DNA of 64,000 nucleotides from Gautieria morchelliformis (Eukaryota > Basidiomycota > Agaricomycetes > Gomphales > Gomphaceae), in the NCBI GenBank assembly GCA_015179125.1, contig WHVA01000134.1, positions 170,194 through 234,193 on the forward strand, written 5' to 3'. Below are positions 20,274-28,895 of the stretch, piece by piece. The first letter of the stretch is position 1. Each line of letters begins with the position of its first letter. Position numbers and translations under genes: made by a program. Below the pieces are notes generated by a model, which saw only the letters and a list, made by a program, of their open reading frames with translations, had not been told where the DNA came from and did no database searches.

Positions 20274-22054
20274 TCATGCTTGCTGCGATGGACCTGCGTT
20301 TGGATGTCCTGCAGTTTTCGGGTCTGGGGTTTGTCTTCCATATGGTAGCATGGTCTGTCTGAGCCCTCCCGCGCGTCGCGTGACTGTCTCCCAGCCTCCG
20401 CTGTGTTGTGTCATGGGCTGTTGCTCGGTCTGTAGGGGCAGTAGGGCCTGCACCTTAGAGGGTTGTGAGACGCGGGTCCATACTTCTTCGGTTGGGAAGT
20501 ATGGCAGTTGGTTTTCGAGCAGTCTGGCATCGAGCTCTGCGCATTTGCGTAGGAAGACGGGGCAGGTTCTGGCCCAGCTGGCATGCTCGTCCGACCTGCA
20601 CGAGACGCATCGACGTTCGGTCTGGTCGCACGTGGCCGTTTTGTGTCGCCCACCGCAGGTCCCGCAAGTGTCGTATTCCTGTGGGCATCTGTACGACAGG
20701 TGGTTCCACCCCTGGCATTTGAGGCATCGGGTTGATTCCTTCCTGCATTTCTCTGCGTATACTCTTTTCTGACATATTATTATTCCATCAGTGAGCGCTT
20801 TGTTGGCAGTCTCCGGTGCAGTGAATGTGATGATGACGTGTCCGCAGGTTTGGCTGGCTGCTCGCCGATGCTTAGGTTTGATCCATCTTGCTTTGCCGAT
20901 TGCGCCCCTCGGGAGCCTGTTAACCACCTCTATGCCCCGTAGGTCGCCCTCCCTTTCCGGTTCGAAGTGTAGGGGCATGAATTGGATTACGAGCGGGTAT
21001 GACCTCGCCTTCATCCTGGAGTCAGGTGATAGGGCTTCCGTGAATTGGGTCCTGCGTTCCACCTCGTTGAGCCATCTCGCCACTTCCTCCGTGTTGAGCT
21101 CGAACAGCACTCCGCCGTTGACGAGTCGCTTCGCGCTGACCACAATTCTCTCGCCCTCTGCTTCTAGGTCGCTGATAGCCTCGTTTGCTTTGAGCGCCAG
21201 CCCGGTATCATCCAGGTCAGTCAGGACCCGTTCTCCTGCGTTCACGGCATCCCCTAGTACCTGTCGCTGCTTTATGCCTTCTCGGGCACGGACTCTGGCA
21301 TCGAGCGTTGTGGCACCAGGCGACATGTGCTGGGTCGCTGTTGCTGCTTTCATTGCGGCGTCCCTGTATGTTGTCGAGGTCTCGTTGAGCTGCGTTGCCG
21401 AGGAGGTGACGGTGTTCGACACCGATTGGATTGTTTGTATTGCCGCTGCCGCGTCCTCGGCAACTTGGTGGGATAGTCTGGCCACGGTCTCTGCTGCAGC
21501 CGTGGCCTTGTCTATCAGTGTCGTCGCTTCTAGGACCTTGGCTGATAGGGTGTTTCCTTCCTCTGCGAGGCCCTCCCTGACCTGGCTCACTATTCTCTCG
21601 CATCTGGCGTCATCCTCGACCTCTTCTAGAACGAACGTAATAGACCTCAACGTGTTTATCGCCTGGCGCGGTACCCCTTTGTATTGCGTTACCTGTAATA
21701 TGGCGGTGGACAGCGCATCGACCGTCCAGCGCCCGGTAGCAAGGTGCGTTCCAAATAGAGCTTACCTGCATCTACATCTGATATCTCCTGTCCCTGCAAG
21801 CTTCTTATCTCCTCTCCTGGGAGCGTCTCCTGGTCTGTGGCTGTTCCTCTGGTGGCTGGCGCCTTTTTCTCAGCTGGGTTCTCGCTTCTTTTCAGTGGTT
21901 CCATATGCTTCTCTCGTGTAGGGCCCGTTGCTGCCCTAGGCTGGATTCTTCCCTGAGTGTCGAGCTTGGCCTGTGCCATGGACGGTGTTGTGACTGGGCA
22001 CTGCGTAGGCGTGTTCCTGCCCTTTGCCCCGCTAGCCAACGTGTCGTTCAACAT
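20274..22054 (-). pseudogene. LINE ORF1, Gag-like nucleic-acid-binding protein
   Basis: The open frame 20274-21650 (458 codons) begins with an alanine-rich, probably coiled-coil region. It ends with three Cys/His knuckles: CLKCQGWNHLSYRC, CGTCGGRHKTATC and CVSCRSDEHASWARTC. This is the usual ORF1 layout of Tad-like elements and would bind LINE RNA. An N-terminal part starting MLNDTLASGAKG at 22054 is in another frame; a shift near 21740 separates them. Confidence 0.8.
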
Positions 22055-22227
22055 GAGGCCGGATTCCGTGGCAGGCGTGTGCAGGGCGCTCAGAGTGTGT
22101 ATGTACGTAGATAGATAAAGTAGTAGCAGTAGTATGAGTATGGAGGTGAGAGGAAGAGTAAAATAAGGAAAGAACTAAAAATGCGCCCAGGCGATGGTGG
22201 TGGTCGGAGTGCAAAAGGAGTTCCTTC

Positions 22228-22320
22228 AGTGGGTCTACTTTGTTGCATTGTCACGGGATGGCAGGCGGATTGTGTCGGGATCTAGGGACAAAGCGACCCG
22301 CGTGACGGTCAGTTGCACAC
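22228..22320 (+). pseudogene. WD40-repeat gene fragment, right of the LINE
   Basis: It reads QWVYFVALSRDGRRIVSGSR then DKATRV, continuing the blade broken at 15668 in the same phase. After about 22310 the WD40 pattern is lost. Confidence 0.65.
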
Positions 22321-23063
22321 AATGCAGAGGGGTTGCATGAGCTTTGCGTCATACATATACAAACCAAAGATTTGCTAGACTTGTGGCCTGTTCATTAGGC
22401 CCGTATGTTGAGACTAGAGAATCAAATTTTAACAGATCCATTTGAATTCAATGCCATGGTGCACGACCTTGCCCAACTGCGTTGCTGTTCGCATGGGCGT
22501 CACCAACTTAGCGAAAAATCCTCCCCCATATGTCACGTGACACGTAAGTTTCGTGCCCAACAGCACCAAATAGTTCACGCCATAGAAATACTGCGCTATG
22601 CCCGGGTCTCAAAGGGGCCGTTCGTTTTCCCCACCACCAACTCCTCCATCATTATTCACGGAGAGCGCTACCAGAACTCTGTGAATACTACCCTATTAAT
22701 GACTACTTTGCTCTGCTCACTGCCGCTGACTGGCTCATCTATTAGCTCTGCCTCCATCGCTCCTGGCTGTGCTGTCTCCCTGCTATGCTCTGGTCATCTC
22801 TGTGTCTGGCTCAGCTTCGGCTTATACATTCAACTCTTGCATCTGCTCAGTCTCTGTATCCCCTCTGATCAAATCTTTAGATTTCACCTTGTACTTGGCC
22901 TGGAGGAGCAAACATTAAATGGTTGACAGCGTCCGGATAAGGGCAAGGTTCCACGTTCCGGAAACTGTGAAGTTGCGTTTTGACCACGCGAAGCTCGCAT
23001 GAGCAGCTGTGGCAATCCACAATGAAGAATACACATGCCAACTTTTCCCCTATGTACTTATAT
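22321..23063. other. Unrecognised region with one 173-codon ORF
   Basis: A plus-strand open frame at 22405-22926 starts MLRLENQILTDPF and has a Leu/Cys-rich, hydrophobic second half. I see no family signature and no matching copy in the window. It could be noncoding or part of an old repeat. Confidence 0.25.
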
Positions 23064-23186
23064 TGTTAGAGAATCAAGGGAGATGATAGCAGGTTCCAAC
23101 TGCGTGAAGAGCTAGTATACAACACAATAACTAAAAAACCGTTTTCATGTAAATGACGTCAATATGACGTCGCTCGTATTTCAACA
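23064..23186 (-). repeat. 3' LTR of the gag-only element
   Basis: 123 bp, TGTTAGAG...TTTCAACA. It contains one perfect and one near-perfect CRE-like site. Five differences from 24197-24319. Confidence 0.88.
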
Positions 23187-23234
23187 CACGTCCTCGAGCG
23201 ACGGCTTCTCGAGTGACAGAAAGTCGAAATGTAA

Positions 23235-23988
23235 TCAGAATAAAGAAGCTGCGATTTTATCGCCCGTTTCCTCCTTCTTCAGTTCGGGACAATTGGACTT
23301 GTAATGACCTTTCTTGCCACAACTGTAGCAAGTGATCTCGGAAAGTTGTGTCTTGATCTTCTTGTTCTTGACATCTTGTACAGAATAGATAGGTCTTGAG
23401 AGTTCTACGACATCTTCATGGGCATTTTGTCGCACCTTCTCATTCAAAAGACGGGTGATGACATTTGGAAGTGTGAGTTCATTCGGGGGCAGGTTGTCAA
23501 GCGTGACGATGAGCGTGGAATACAAATCTGGTAGTCCAGCTGTGAGTGCAAGAATGATGTCTTCATCAATAACCATAACTCCAGCAGCATCGAGACGGTA
23601 CGTGGTATTTTTGACATCGGCAATCCATGAATTCATGACCTGGTCGTCCTGTTTCTTCATATACAGGAATTCGCGGCGAAGGGCAAGGCGGGTCGCAAAT
23701 CCGCGAGCGCGATGGACTTGTTCAAGGTTCTCCCAAATCTCCGTTGGGGTTACTGAACCCAGCATGAGGAAGCTAGGACGCTTCAATGTGGAGAATGATT
23801 TTCGCGTGGGCCACTTGTTGCTTCTTGACATAAGCACGAACGGCCTTAGAGCTGTCAGTACCCGCAGGGCGACGCTCAGTCCCATCAACTACATCCCAAA
23901 GGTCCTTCTCAATGAGCAGGGCCTCCATCATATAATGCCAGTCCACATAATTCTTTTCATTCAGCTTCTCAAACTGAGTCTCCGGCAT
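23235..23988 (-). pseudogene. Gag with CCHC zinc knuckle, one frameshift
   Basis: The frame starts at 23988 (MPETQFEKLNEKNYVDWHY) with the copia Gag motif WDVVDGTE. A frameshift near 23775 moves it into the frame ending at 23235. That frame carries EIWENLEQVHRARGFATRL and a C-terminal knuckle CYSCGKKGHYKSNC, then LKKEE. Full length would be about 250 residues, normal for a stand-alone copia Gag. Gag would package element RNA. One frameshift is the only break I see. Confidence 0.75.
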
Positions 23989-24003
23989 GATTGCAAGTGA
24001 TTT

Positions 24004-24146
24004 GAGCTTTCAATAGGCTCAACAACAACGGTGCACGCTTTCGGCAGGCGTGACTTTCAACAATTGAGCTTTCGGTAGGCTCAACAACAGTGCACGCTTT
24101 TGATAGGCGTGTCTTTCGATGCGTGAGCGCGCTTTCGGTAGGCGCG
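24004..24146 (-). other. Five mini-hairpins with a near-constant loop in the 5' leader
   Basis: Short inverted repeats lie at 24004-24020, 24034-24052, 24066-24082, 24093-24111 and 24128-24146. Stems are GAGC/GCTC, CACGC/GCGTG, GAGC/GCTC, CACGC/GCGTG and CGCGC/GCGCG. On the transcribed (minus) strand the 9-nt loops are CTATTGAAA, CTGCCGAAA, CTACCGAAA, CTATCAAAA and CTACCGAAA. Stems vary in a paired way while the loop stays nearly constant. Confidence 0.7.
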
Positions 24147-24196
24147 ATTTTCGAGTGTCAACTTCGGCCTCGACAGGCAAGGGGTGTACGCAGTTG

Positions 24197-24319
24197 TGTT
24201 AGAGAATCAAGGGAGATGATAGCAGGTTCCAACTACGTGAAGAGCTAGTATACAACGCAATAACTAAAAGACCGTTTTCATGTAAATGGCGTCAATATGA
24301 CGTCGCTCGTATTCCAACA
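24197..24319 (-). repeat. 5' LTR of the gag-only element
   Basis: 123 bp, followed by TATAT. One CRE-like site is degraded (TGGCGTCA at 24287-24294); the other, TGACGTC at 24298-24304, is intact. Confidence 0.88.
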
Positions 24320-24324
24320 TATAT

Positions 24325-24580
24325 AGACCAATATCTAACTACGAAATGATATCTTATCTCCTAAAGCCTCCTGAGCCCTGAACCTGCATTAATTACATCT
24401 CACCTCAATCCAATATGCCCTGGGATGTGGCCCACCGTAGCCACCACGCGGCATTATGTGTGACTACCGTAACCCACGGTAGATACCGCCCGCAGCTACG
24501 TGGTTCTATGGCACACTACAAAATTGGGCCCGCACTACGGAGCACATTATAATAGGGAGGGAACCTACACGCCTACAAGT
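24325..24580. other. No recognisable gene
   Basis: Contains inverted motifs such as CCACCGTAGCC and CCCACGGTAGA but no coding frame that I can support. Confidence 0.4.
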
Positions 24581-24639
24581 CCTACGTAGGGTACGTACCA
24601 TTCCATACAATACCCAGTTTTTCCTGATGCGTGCACGAC

Positions 24640-25650
24640 GGTGCCCAGTCCTGAATTGAAGCCATCACACGCTCGCGTCCTAGTTGAACCAACGCGACGG
24701 ATTCTGCATCGCCTATTGATAGGGACTCATAAGCAGTTGAGGGAGTTGAAGGCAGTGAGCGGGGGAGGAACATACAAGCTATGAGAAAGCCGTAGGATGA
24801 TACTGATGGAACAAAGCAAACATCGAGCTCAATTGTCGTCCGTGTGCGTGATGGTGGTGGGTGGGCGTTGAATAGAGAAGACATTGTATGCTGAGGGCTG
24901 TGGGCATCGCCAGATAAGCCACAAGGATGCACTCGAGGTACGATGGTGCTATAATATGCGTGCGTTCACCCTGCATTACTTGAAGCGTTCAGCGCGTTGA
25001 CCATGCAGACTCGCATCCGGAGCAGAACAATGTTGCTTACCGCTTAGCTTGTTCGCCGTCACTTGGCTACGGAGCTCAGAAGAATCACTGACACTCAGTC
25101 CCCCTTCCACAACTTTACCTTGTCCGCATACCATTCATGCCGAAGACCCCCACCAACGCTTGTCTCCAAATACACCCGCATTGCGTCGATGCTCAGTCTG
25201 TCATACATGTCTGCAGGGTGACCCAAAATGTCGCTGAACTCTGCTGTTACGTCCTTATTATCACGCTGAGTAGCGCACATTCACAGCACAACTTCCCGTC
25301 GCGCAACACATAGGTGGCGCTGGACGATACCAGAACTTGGAGACATGCATCAAGACTCACCAAGGAACACATCTCAACCAGGCATCGCATGCATGTTGAA
25401 TTGGACCCGACAAAACAACACCTGAATAAGATATGCATTGCAAAGAGAATCCACAGAGGGACACAAAAGGAAATGCAAAAGGGACCATGGGGAGAAAGAG
25501 TGATAGGAAAGGAACGCAAAGAACCCGGATGCACTGGCCCGGCCCCTTCCTGTTCCCCTTGCTTTGTCTTCGAAGCTTGCTGCTCGGGCTCCAACTTATC
25601 GATCCCCCTAGAATCTGAGGTTCTCTCCCACTGTCTCGCATTGTCCTGGT
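24640..25650 (-). pseudogene. Unknown gene, exons conserved in a second copy
   Basis: The best exon (25095-25280) reads ADMYDRLSIDAMRVYLETSV and HEWYADKVKLWKG and is mirrored at 7430-7545. Another piece (about 24650-24720) has GDAESVALVQLGRERVM. Upstream, LEPEQQASKTKQGEQEGAG near 25550-25594 matches LEPEWRASKTKQGEHEGPE at about 7030-7080. Exon borders are not clear. I do not recognise the family. Confidence 0.4.
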
Positions 25651-25813
25651 CAGACTGCTACTTCCTCTCTCTGAACTTCCCAGCTGACCCACTGGGCACA
25701 CAGTCGCTTGGAGAGGCCCCTCCGTATCAGACTGCAGCACTAGCAATGGTTTGGATGACGAGGATGGTCGCACTGGTCCCGGAACATCGCCGCGTACTTG
25801 CATACCCGCGCTC

Positions 25814-26301
25814 TCAAATCATGCTGCTGTGGGCCCGATGTACCTCCGTGACAGTCTCTGCTCGTGAAATACCTGTCTTAGCCTGGCGGCCATTGTAGTT
25901 TCGCAGGCGACAACTGCACGCCCACCTCTCATCCCCTCCCTCTTCGTCTGCGCCGTACCCACCCATCACTTGACTAGTACTCCCCATGCGCGTCATCTTC
26001 ACCTCACTTGTTAGTGGGTTCCTCCTCGCTACAGTGGCTGCCGCTGCCCCCATGGTGAACCCTTCCCCGAAGAAGGTGAGCATCTTTCTTCTTCATCATG
26101 ATATGCAGCGTTGACTAAACTGCACGCGACGATGTTGCAGGCAGCGAGCTTGTAGACCCGGACAGTCCCCAGCTCGATGCACCCACCTGGTTCTAGGCCG
26201 AGAGTCGGGGGTCGATATTCTCCCAGTCTGTGAGTCACCTTTGTCATTCCCAGCCCGTTGCACCCATTCTGCATCCCTCCCCGCAGCAACTGCCCGTCCA
26301 T
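25814..26301 (-). CDS. Conserved ORFs of the dispersed repeat, function unknown
   Basis: Two overlapping minus-strand frames. 26029-26301 contains MTKVTHRLGEYRPPTLGLEP and TVRVYKLAACNIVAC; 25814-26083 contains GAAAATVARRNPLTSEVKM. The same order occurs in a single frame at 14448-14726 on the plus strand, so one of the copies has a frame change near HDEEER. No domain is known to me. Confidence 0.3.
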
Positions 26302-27132
26302 CCTCTTTGTGTACTATATACTTAGCTCCTTCGAGGAAGAGGGGTCGTGCTCGTCATCTTCATATCCGCTCTGCCTCTCCCGGCGCCGGGTTAGTATTCA
26401 TATCCATATTTGTCCTGGTGTTTCATGTCATAACAATTTGAACCCACCCACTCTCTCATCCCCCTGTTCACCATGCCAACCCTAATCACCTTAGGTTTCA
26501 TTTCATTCGCAAGGTAAATTCCACCTCCAATCGCAAATTTATATAAATAATAATATCAAACTCAACTCTGCACACATGTCTTCTTTCTCCTGTGAGCATA
26601 TGCACAATGAGCATTATATTATGAACGCACACTCTTATGATCGTTAGATTCGACGCACTGAGCAGGGCAGCCGCCGACGGAGGTTATGACCAGAGTGGAT
26701 AGCGCAAGTGTGGGAGCACGGAATGGGGGATAATTAGCTAAGGCGCCTAAAATTTCTCGGTGAATTCTGCCCTGCACATGCCGGCCACGTGTCCTCGGCT
26801 TCGGGTTCCTGGCTACATCGAAAGTCCCTTCCTGCTTCTTTCCTTCGCTTGGTAACTTGCCGCGACGGCGCTAATTCTGTCTGTTGTGCTTCTGTTGTCA
26901 ATCGGAATTTGGCGCTGGCTGTTTCCATCAATGGCGTTTTGTGCTGCAGCTTCTGTCGTTTCTATGTGCCGGTAATAGCACCGCTCCTGACATGCTACAT
27001 GCTGTACGGTGCAACCCCTTTCTATGCGCACTTTGTGGAGGAGTGTTCAGACTTTCTGTTCTCGCCGTCTGCCATCCTTTTTTTTTTTTTTTTTAGTTTT
27101 AATTCTTGCTCCTCTCCATGTACACTAGATAG

Positions 27133-27384
27133 TTGCTGACATCTACTCACAGTGGAGACGAGGATGCGCTTCCAGTTCGAGTCCACAAATTGCTTTTCAC
27201 GCCTCGCGTCGACTCCGTTGAGAAGTGGAGTTTGGCCAAGAGCAGCCAAGAGCATGGCCGTATTGTAACATATGCCGTGTCAGGAGGCTGTATGAGCAGC
27301 ACAGGGACGGGTGCTGGTACGTATCCTTCAACAGCAACTCAAATTGCTGTCAGCTCGAAAGCAACGTCATTGTCTGGCTTATAA
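27133..27384 (+). CDS. Exon of an unknown gene (copy of 8527-8960)
   Basis: It follows an intron-like acceptor (CTGACATCTACTCACAG, ending at about 27151) and reads DALPVRVHKLLFTPRVDSVE then KWSLAKSSQEHGRIVTYAV. The copy at 8527-8960 keeps this frame apart from one stop. Function unknown. Confidence 0.35.
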   Translation: MLTSTHSGDEDALPVRVHKLLFTPRVDSVEKWSLAKSSQEHGRIVTYAVSGGCMSSTGTGAGTYPSTATQIAVSSKATSLSGL

Positions 27385-27539
27385 GTATGTGACTATTCAA
27401 GAAAACTCGAATCGTAAATACAGTGGCCGTAATTTATACATTTGATTTTTCAGCCAACTATTAGAAATAAGTAGACGACAAATGTTATAGCTCCTTGTCC
27501 CCACGATTTCCATTGTGATCATGAATCACACAGGTCTAC

Positions 27540-28250
27540 CACAAATGCTACAAGGGAGAAAGTCATAGTAGTCTCTATAGTTCATCGTGAGATTGTCTCC
27601 CGGAAACTCCTCGTCTTCCGCCCCAGGTCCGTGGCTGGGTTGGGGTTGGGCATGGAGTGCAATAATGGGGCGGGAACAATGATGCGGGGAAGGGGTTGGT
27701 AAGTACATCCCCCCATTGTTCCCAACCCCTTATTGCACCTCAGACCCAAGTCGTAGTAGCCTCTATAGTTCGTCGTGTGATCGTCCTCCGTCAACTTCTC
27801 GTCTTCCTCTCCAGGTCCATGCGATTGTGGGCCAGCACCATCGGCGTACAAGTTCGATGTAGTTGGGGTCACAATGGCTTGGACCTCTGCGATAAGGACA
27901 ACGGTGGGTCTCAGGGATAGTAACACACTGGATAACTTCTCTTCTAGCTCATCAGCGGTGGCGCTCTGTACATTGGCGTCAATCCAGTGTGTCGTGCCCT
28001 TGAGTGCAGCAAGAATAGTCTTTTTGTCCTCATCATCAAACTATCCAGCACGCACAATGTGAGCCAAAGGCACATATAAAATACATGATGACGAACCATG
28101 ACCTTCTCCCAGACCCTCCTGGTCACCCAGCTGAGTCTTCAGACCAAAAACGAACCCGCCGAGGGAATTGAGTGCCTTAACACGTGTCCGTTCGGCTTCA
28201 TCCTCTGACGCGAACTCCACCTCAGGCACATAAGTATGCTCGATCTCCTC
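27540..28250 (-). pseudogene. HSP70 C-terminal fragment with introns
   Basis: On the minus strand the pieces read EFASEDEAERTRVKALNSLG, then FGLKTQLGDQEGLGE. A 63-nt intron (28041-28103) follows, then DDEDKKTILAALKGTTHWID, SATADELEEKL, a second intron, and VQAIVTPTTSNLYADG. This is the substrate-lid (C-terminal) part of an HSP70/BiP chaperone, about a quarter of the usual 640-680 residues. No ATPase domain lies upstream. An HDEL or EEVD end is not visible. The tail region is duplicated about 190 bp apart (27585-27640 and 27775-27830). Retained introns mean it arose by genomic duplication, not retroposition. Confidence 0.72.
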
Positions 28251-28623
28251 TTGCCAAAGTAAGACGGCCCTTTTTATTAACACAACGAAATAAAACATCA
28301 CCTTATTGACAACTGGTGCTCGGCCTTAAGGAGTTGGCTTAGAGTGTGCTTGATGACACCACGGCGGTCGTATTCGCAAAGTAGCGTCTGTAGTTGAGGA
28401 TCATTGCTTGAAGTTAGGGTAAAATGAAGTCCTTGTATTGATTTTTCCCGGCTGGGTTTCGGTTATAAGGGCTGATACTGGGGCCGGAATGTGGCACATC
28501 ATCTATCCCAGGCTCATTGCAGGAAAAGAGTCAGTGATCAGTCGATTGGTACGGTTTGGGTACCTGCGATGGGATCGCGAGCGCTTGTTCTCCAGCGCTC
28601 GGGCGACCTAGTCGTTGTCAGCA
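28251..28623. other. No recognisable gene
   Basis: Between the HSP70 fragment and copia copy 2. The sequence runs on, across the copia insertion, into 33151. No domain was seen. Confidence 0.4.
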
Positions 28624-28628
28624 CAAGT

Positions 28629-28895
28629 TGTGGAACGAAGGAGTAATAATAATCTGATATTCTACGACCTATATGTGGAACGAAGGAGTAATAATAAACT
28701 GTTATACTACGATCTACTTGAGATCGTTCTGCCTTTATATACAAAATATGAAGTACATTGTATTACTAATATCTTCGAGCTGCTGTGCCGATGCGATGTC
28801 GGTGCACCAGCAACCCGGAGTTGAGAGCGTTCTCAAACTTCCGGCTAAGTGCGTGCCGGCTCTGCCTCGGCGATGCCATCGTCCCGATTACTAAC
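28629..28895 (-). repeat. 3' LTR of copia copy 2 with a 45-bp terminal duplication
   Basis: TGTGGAACGAAGGAGTAATA occurs at 28629 and again at 28674. The flanking CAAGT sits outside the first copy, so the duplication is part of the LTR end rather than flanking DNA. Confidence 0.8.

Larger units (their letters stand above)
15669..22227 (-). mobile_element. Full-length LINE, Tad/I-like, with poly(A) tail and TSD
   Basis: A minus-strand non-LTR retrotransposon of about 6.5 kb. It has ORF1 with zinc knuckles (about 20274-22054) and ORF2 with APE endonuclease, RT, RNase H and a C-terminal Cys/His motif (16221 to about 20140). The 3' UTR is about 530 bp and ends in 22 A residues (seen as T at 15669-15690). 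AGTGGGTCTACTTT occurs at 15658-15671 and 22228-22241 and is the target duplication. The layout fits the RNase H-bearing Tad/I group of fungi. Two frameshifts and two nonsense codons in ORF2 and a frameshift in ORF1 make this copy inactive. Confidence 0.9.
23064..24319 (-). mobile_element. Complete gag-only LTR retroelement (non-autonomous copia type)
   Basis: Two 123-bp LTRs (23064-23186 and 24197-24319) with TG...CA ends differ at five positions. The 5-bp duplication TATAT flanks the element (23059-23063 and 24320-24324). The 1,010-bp interior holds a hairpin-rich leader and a single Gag with a zinc knuckle; there is no pol. It would need a partner element for reverse transcription and integration. 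The plus-strand LTR sequence has TGACGTCA at 23154-23161 and TGACGTC at 23165-23171, matching ATF/CREB sites. Confidence 0.85.
24582..27384. repeat. Dispersed repeat of unknown class, longest copy
   Basis: This copy lacks the copia and LTR insertions found at 9114 and 13921 and so shows both empty sites (about 27010 and 26578). Parts match 6975-7640, 8150-8420, 8600-9113, 13539-13920 and 14143-14775. It carries several conserved coding-like exons on both strands and a poly(T) run at 27077-27093. Its outer limits are uncertain. Confidence 0.55.

Noticed and set aside
20791-21921. 376-codon plus-strand ORF opposite LINE ORF1
   Set aside because: It is the antisense shadow of the zinc-knuckle ORF1; the Ser/Ala/Val-rich product has no domain.
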